Part shown: positions 59,705-64,000 of the stretch, piece after piece
How positions within the stretch are numbered: the first letter of the stretch is position 1
Layout: the number at the start of each line of letters is the position of its first letter
DNA from: a virus
DNA length: 64,000 nt
IMG/VR virus record: IMGVR_UViG_3300028862_000012
Coordinates: 124,001 to 188,000 of that record
Direction: 5' to 3' (one strand)
Translations under genes and position numbers: made by a program
Notes under the pieces: generated by a model
What the model was told of the DNA's origin: nothing
Seen by the model: the letters and a program-made list of their open reading frames with translations, nothing else
The model's database searches: none

Positions 59705-60346
59705 TGAGATTACTTGAAACAGATCATTTACTTGAGACAGAACGAGATACTTTTTCAAATAATAATATTAAAAAATATTTATATTTATTGTCGGAAGAAT
59801 TTCCTAATGATATGCCATTAGAATGTAGACAGACTATTTTAAGCTGGAAAGTAGTTTCTAAGTCACCCCTATAGCTATAGTTTTTATGATATAACAGATA
59901 AGTCATGGGACGATACTCATCAAGATTACTTCTATCGTTGTGCAGATCATTGGAATTTTCTATCACAAAGTAAAATTCATTGTCGAACACAAGACAACAA
60001 AGATTATAAGAACTTATACAGTATAGCTGAATACAATCCCGAAACTAATAGATATGTAGTTATGCAAAGTTTTAAGAAAGAAAAGTATGCTGTACCAAGC
60101 ATCATAGATAAACTATCCGGCGAAGAATTAACAGATAGTTTATTAGCATTAATTAATCAAAATGATTTAATAAACAAAAGATTAAAAGATATTATTGTAA
60201 ACTTAGTAGTAACAGAAAATGATAGCATGTTAATAACATCTAAAATTCAAAAAACCATAAATACATTTTATTATTTATTTTCAATAAACCATAGCATGAT
60301 ACAATTAAAAGATAAAGTGTATCATGCTATAAATAAAGACCTATAA
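59704..60346 (+). pseudogene. Frameshifted gene at a C4 run
   Basis: The ATG at 59704 opens a frame that stops at about 59873 after KSPL. A second frame starting at the CCCC run (59866-59869) continues without stop (YSYSFYDITDKSW..., then SFKKEKYAVPS...) to 60346. Deleting one C joins them into a protein of about 214 aa. Function unknown. Confidence 0.6.
60291..60330. repeat. Perfect 13-bp inverted repeat at the convergent gene end
   Basis: ATAGCATGATACA (60291-60303) and TGTATCATGCTAT (60318-60330), loop 14 nt, in the last codons of the rightward gene and just before the leftward block. Possible bidirectional transcript-end structure; no T-run. Confidence 0.55.
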
Positions 60347-60682
60347 CTTACTTTTTAAGCTCATATTTACTTCACTCCGAAGTTGCTTAAATAAAGGACT
60401 ATCACTATAATCTTCATTATCTTCAGCTTGCTTACATTTCAATATATACTGTTCAAATTCTGGGATAGGATAAATACTCATATACACTTTATCTTCTACT
60501 ATCTTTAGTTTAAGCGTTCCAATATCAGGTAATACAATCTCATCATTACCTGCATTACAAATAGCAATATAAGTAATAATACCTTTAAATAACTTATATA
60601 CGTCTTGCTTCTTTTCAATTGAACTAAAGCAACGTATTAACTCTTTAGCCTGTTCGTTTTTATCAATAACTGCATTATTCAT
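60341..60682 (-). CDS. Hypothetical protein, 113 aa (leftward)
   Basis: Downstream of thyX on the minus strand. Helical N-terminal half, beta middle (EIVLPDIGTLKLKI). Overlaps the convergent rightward gene by 6 nt. No family recognised. Confidence 0.6.
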   Translation of the reverse strand: MNNAVIDKNEQAKELIRCFSSIEKKQDVYKLFKGIITYIAICNAGNDEIVLPDIGTLKLKIVEDKVYMSIYPIPEFEQYILKCKQAEDNEDYSDSPLFKQLRSEVNMSLKSKL

Positions 60683-60691
60683 ACTTCATCC

Positions 60692-61717
60692 TTATAAGTT
60701 TAAATTATATTCTTTTTCTAAGTTTTCTTTTACAATAGTAATTAATTCTCGTATATCACCTTGTGCATGGCTATCACAACGTAAATCAATTACCTTTTTC
60801 CACTGTTCTATATTTGCTGTACTCATAATAGTTGTACTTGTTCCATTTGGCAAAACTTCACGTGCTGTTTCTGGTAAAGTACCTATATCTATTAAGTCAA
60901 AGTATGCTTGTTCCGCTTGAGAATAAGCAGTAAGGTATGGAGCTATTAAAGTAGTACTGGTTAATATATCAGCATTAATCATTGATTGCCTGATTGAGTA
61001 AGGTAGAATAAAATCAATTGAATGATTGAACTTATTTGAACTATAATTACAGTATCTTTGACTGGATTGCGAAACTGAGTTCTTTCTATGGCGAACTAAT
61101 TGATGTGATACTGATCTGCTTGTAGTAAATACAAAAGATTCGTAGCAATGTTTATTAATTTCATAGTTTCTACTATTTTCATTAGGAATAAATTTTAAAA
61201 GATCTTTTATTTCTGATATAGTAAGGATAGGAAAAAGATAATCAACATAGTCATCAATATGTTCTGAAAAAATTATAGGATACAGAATAGTACATGTTTT
61301 ATAAAACTGTATATAAATATTTTGTTCTCCACATTTTAATAAAGAATAATAAGAATTTTTAAAAATATAATTTAGTAATTCATACCAAGCTCTAACATTA
61401 GCACTAATAATACTATAACAATATCCATCTTTCAATATACTACTTATATTAAAAAATCCAGCATAAAAATTACTATCAGGAATAATATTAAAAAGTTTTC
61501 TAGTTATGTCTTCAGCATTATCATACACAAGCATTGAAATACTTTCATGCTCTAATATTGATAAATGACCTTTTTCAATTATTTTTTTAATAAAAGGAAT
61601 ATAACTATCTTCTTTAATATTATTTTCAGAACGATAACATAACCTTCCAGCATATTCCATTTTCTTATATGGAACTGTATTAGGAACATAGGTAACAGAT
61701 GGATCAATAATTTTCAT
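60692..61717 (-). CDS. thyX: Flavin-dependent thymidylate synthase ThyX
   Basis: 341 aa; the ThyX signature RHRKNSVSQSSQRY fits RHRxxSxxxxSxRY, with the downstream region typical of ThyX (TAREVLPNGTSTTI, DLRCDSHAQGDIREL). It makes dTMP from dUMP using FAD and methylene-tetrahydrofolate. Longer than most ThyX proteins (about 220-260), owing to a helical insertion in the N-terminal half. One of the leftward genes, with its own promoter. Confidence 0.92.
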   Translation of the reverse strand: MKIIDPSVTYVPNTVPYKKMEYAGRLCYRSENNIKEDSYIPFIKKIIEKGHLSILEHESISMLVYDNAEDITRKLFNIIPDSNFYAGFFNISSILKDGYCYSIISANVRAWYELLNYIFKNSYYSLLKCGEQNIYIQFYKTCTILYPIIFSEHIDDYVDYLFPILTISEIKDLLKFIPNENSRNYEINKHCYESFVFTTSRSVSHQLVRHRKNSVSQSSQRYCNYSSNKFNHSIDFILPYSIRQSMINADILTSTTLIAPYLTAYSQAEQAYFDLIDIGTLPETAREVLPNGTSTTIMSTANIEQWKKVIDLRCDSHAQGDIRELITIVKENLEKEYNLNL

Positions 61718-61773
61718 ACTAACTCAAATTATTTTATAAATCATTTAACAATTTTTCATATAATTATAAACAG

Positions 61774-61802
61774 AGTATATACAAGTAATTAAATAATGTC
61801 AA
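61774..61802 (-). promoter_or_regulatory. Sigma-70-like promoter for thyX
   Basis: On the minus strand TTGACA (61802-61797), 17-nt spacer, TATACT (61779-61774), about 57 nt upstream of the thyX ATG. No other gene lies in this gap. Confidence 0.65.
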
Positions 61803-61812
61803 TAAGTAACCT

Positions 61813-62506
61813 CTAAATAGATCTTATAAGATTTTTTAATAATAGATTATACTTGTAAGTAATATTTTTATTCATCCAGTCATATCCTTCTGGATGAATA
61901 TGCTTTAACCAAGTAGGATTACAAAAGTAATAAGAAAAATGTTCTGCAAAGCATTCACCTCCATTTAAAGTTCCATAACTTGAAGGTGATTCTGCCATGT
62001 CATGACAAGGCGTTTTATATTCTTTATTTTCATTATCAAATAAATGACCTATTTCGTGGACTAAAGTAAAAAAAAGAAATATATGATCCTCTTTTAATTT
62101 CAATTTCATCTATAGAAGTACCTACAACTCGGGCTTCCTCTGTACCTGAAAAACTTTTATAAACTATACTTATTCCAAAACTTTCAAGTATTTTTATAAT
62201 AGTATCATCTATTAAAATATTCATAAATAAAGGCTTATCATATTTTTTTATACCATAGGTATGGAACTTCCATTCATATCTTTTTTCACAATAATTGTTA
62301 TATTCTCTAAAGGAAATAAACTCTTTTGAGAAATAATGATTGGATGGATCTTTTTCTGTCATGTCTGTTTCATACTGTACATGAAACTTTTTAAATAACA
62401 GGTCTGTATACTTATCTCTATTTTCTTTATCATTATTTAGTGTAAAATTATCTATAGCATCTTTATAGATTTGAATAACTTCATCATCGTTTTCTTTTAA
62501 ACTCAT
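61813..62506 (-). pseudogene. Metallopeptidase-like gene frameshifted at a T8 run
   Basis: Two overlapping minus-strand frames: 62506-62036 gives the N-terminal part (ends after ...SYISFF), and 62109-61813 gives a zincin part with TLVHEIGHLFD and GECFAEHFSYYF (HExxH plus downstream Glu). They join at a run of eight T on the minus strand (62068-62075 plus strand A8) by a one-base change. It is related in motif to the zincin domain of the 22552 protein. Error, slippage or true loss cannot be separated. Confidence 0.65.
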
Positions 62507-62519
62507 ATTATAATAGTTA
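62504..62519 (-). promoter_or_regulatory. TAACTATTATAATATG motif, leftward
   Basis: The minus strand reads TAACTATTATAATATG, with ATG at 62506 starting the metallopeptidase-like gene. Identical to 59512-59527. Confidence 0.5.
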
Positions 62520-62520
62520 A

Positions 62521-62537
62521 TAACTATTACTATATAA
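62521..62537 (+). promoter_or_regulatory. TAACTATTACTATATAA motif before terminase
   Basis: Rightward copy of the motif, back to back with the leftward one. A candidate divergent promoter region for terminase and the metallopeptidase-like gene. Confidence 0.45.
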
Positions 62538-62572
62538 GGAAATAGTTTTACTATATAGGAAAATAATATAGA

Positions 62573-64000
62573 ATGTCTTCAAATATAATTGTACCTCATG
62601 GAAATCTGGACTCAAAACAATTAGCTAATCTTGTAGATCAAAGCTATGATCTTTTGCAAGGTGATATGGATGTCGCTTTACTGGATGATTTTAGTCAAGC
62701 AGATATACTTGAATTAAAGAAAGCATTAAGTGTATTAGCAAATAATCCTAATTTTTCTAATGACCAAATTTCTAATCTTTTATCTGAAAGCTGGAGAATG
62801 CTTTATTATCAAAAGCCTCCTACTATTGAAGAGTTTTTATCTCCTGAATGGTTAGGCGCGACAAGTGATACTATTCGTCCTCATATACGTGAATGGTTAT
62901 GTGAATGGTATAATCCAGAAAAAGGATATAGACACTGTTATTTAAGTACAGCTATTGGTATGGGTAAAAGTTATTTTTCGGTTTTGAATAGTTTGTTTGC
63001 AGGAACTAATATAGCATTGATGCGTAATCCTTGGAAAACAATGAGTTCTATATTAGGAGAAGCGTCACCTATAGCAATTATTTTCGTAAGCTATAGTATT
63101 GATAAAGTAACAGAAATATTAATAGAACCATTCAAACAATTTTTAATGACATCAGAATCAAGCTCAAAGCCTAAGTTTAAAAAATGTAAAACAATTGAGG
63201 GTATGAATAAATTTGCAACTGAACATAAGGGTGCAATTATTCCTTGGACTACAGCAGGAGAAACAAATATATTGACTATTGGTAATCCATTAAATACAGC
63301 AAATATAAATTTAAAAGTTGCAAGTGATCCTGCTAGATTATTAGGCTTAACTTTAGTACAAACTATATTTACAGAATTAAGTTTCTTCTTGGATAAAGGA
63401 AAATCTCCACAATACATTGACAGATTATTTAAAGACGGAGCCGGGAGAATTTTGAGTCGCTTTCCAAATCAAGAACAGCAAAAATATAAAGATAAAGATA
63501 ATAATATATTTTCTCCATCAACTACTTTTTGGGCGCGAGACATTATGGATAGCTCTCCTAATAGTTGGGATAGTCCAATTGATAAATATATTTATAGTGG
63601 TGAAGCAGATCGTAATCCAGAAAACTTAATATTCCGTGGTAGTGCTTGGGACATAATGCCAAACAGTGTACCTAATATAGAAGATAGATTTCCTGTATTT
63701 GTTGGTGGAAGCTCTAAAGAACCTCGCATAATAGATGAGTCTGAAATAAAAAACTTTTCTTTAGAAGAAGTTTTAATGGTTCCAAAGTTTTTCTATAATA
63801 AGTTTTATGAAAATATTTGTAAGTCATTAAAAGATATAGCAGGTATTCCTTCTAATGCACAAGGAAGATTAATAGAGAATATAGAACATATAGAAAATAT
63901 ATTTGTAGGTAATCTACGCAATCAATATAGTTATATCACCGCGCCAAGTAGTAGTATACCAGAGCGATTAATATGGGATCAAATAAAAAATGAGTTCTTT
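62573..64000 (+). CDS. terL: Terminase large subunit, N-terminal part (runs off the window)
   Basis: 476 codons open to the right edge. N-terminal TIEEFLSPEWLGATSDTIRPHIREWL is the typical approach to phage terminase ATPases, followed by a P-loop-like STAIGMGKSYFS near residue 128. The motor drives DNA packaging into the prohead; the nuclease half would lie beyond 64000. A weak AGGA lies about 15 nt upstream of the ATG. A promoter-like motif at 62521 precedes it. Confidence 0.82.
   Translation, partial: MSSNIIVPHGNLDSKQLANLVDQSYDLLQGDMDVALLDDFSQADILELKKALSVLANNPNFSNDQISNLLSESWRMLYYQKPPTIEEFLSPEWLGATSDTIRPHIREWLCEWYNPEKGYRHCYLSTAIGMGKSYFSVLNSLFAGTNIALMRNPWKTMSSILGEASPIAIIFVSYSIDKVTEILIEPFKQFLMTSESSSKPKFKKCKTIEGMNKFATEHKGAIIPWTTAGETNILTIGNPLNTANINLKVASDPARLLGLTLVQTIFTELSFFLDKGKSPQYIDRLFKDGAGRILSRFPNQEQQKYKDKDNNIFSPSTTFWARDIMDSSPNSWDSPIDKYIYSGEADRNPENLIFRGSAWDIMPNSVPNIEDRFPVFVGGSSKEPRIIDESEIKNFSLEEVLMVPKFFYNKFYENICKSLKDIAGIPSNAQGRLIENIEHIENIFVGNLRNQYSYITAPSSSIPERLIWDQIKNEFF

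Noticed and set aside
1-64000. CRISPR array belonging to the type IV-B locus
   Set aside because: No regularly spaced repeats of 25-40 nt were seen next to csf/cysH or elsewhere; repeats in the tail-fibre gene are protein-coding GIGT repeats.

Overview
The window is a 64-kb piece of a large, AT-rich tailed-phage genome (Caudoviricetes-like). It has a terminase large-subunit gene running off the right edge, tail-fibre genes with chaperone-type GIGT repeats, and more than 100 tightly packed, mostly rightward genes with ATGA overlaps and AAGGAG-type ribosome-binding sites. It encodes its own DnaB-like helicase, DnaC-like loader, NAD-dependent DNA ligase, 5'-3' exonuclease, ThyX and nicotinate phosphoribosyltransferase. 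Promoters resembling bacterial sigma-70 sites (TTGACA, 17 nt, TATAAT) are easy to find. The host cannot be named from the sequence.

Layout. 1-14 kb: small unknown genes, a P-loop kinase, a DnaC-like ATPase, a SLOG protein, NAD-dependent DNA ligase, a decayed tnpB and an HD-polynucleotide kinase. 14-21 kb: a Hen1 methyltransferase fused to a Pnkp-type RNA ligase, a T4 Rnl1-like RNA ligase and an intact TnpB. 21-31 kb: an AAA ATPase, a zincin plus ADP-ribosyltransferase protein, a structured leader region, a replicative helicase and a BCS1-like AAA protein. 31-40 kb: PncB, zinc ribbons, a lipoprotein, a metallo-beta-lactamase fold protein, an adenine methyltransferase and a tRNA-like element. 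40-46 kb: virion and tail-fibre genes, then a calcineurin-like phosphatase. 47.1-51.7 kb: a foreign, GC-richer island. 51.8-60 kb: small phage genes, a PRTase, a macro-like protein, a GNAT and a FEN-type exonuclease. 60.3-62.5 kb: the only leftward block (ThyX and a metallopeptidase). 62.57 kb to the end: terminase.

The stand-out system is the island. It carries a type IV-B CRISPR-Cas effector operon (csf1, a cas11-like small subunit, csf2/cas7, csf3/cas5) followed by a small unknown gene and the cysH-like gene typical of IV-B loci. No cas6, dinG, adaptation genes or CRISPR array are visible. The cysH-like gene ends in a hairpin with the architecture of an integron attC site. Next comes a second cassette-like unit (promoter with operator palindrome, two overlapping small ORFs, one a likely ribbon-helix-helix protein), which stops at what looks like half of another attC. 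I infer that a IV-B module reached this phage in integron-cassette-like form.

A second theme is RNA repair: HD-Pnk (end healing), Hen1-ligase fusion (end protection and sealing) and an Rnl1-like ligase lie within about 9 kb, suggesting defence against host RNA-cleaving immunity. NAD-related functions (PncB, LigA, SLOG, macro-like, ART) form a looser third theme. Two promoter classes recur: TTGACA boxes placed 34-36 nt before an ATG, which predicts leaderless mRNAs, and a TAACTATTATA motif upstream of several genes including virion genes. Several genes are broken by single-base shifts, two of them at runs of eight A/T, so either sequencing error or real decay/phase variation must be considered.
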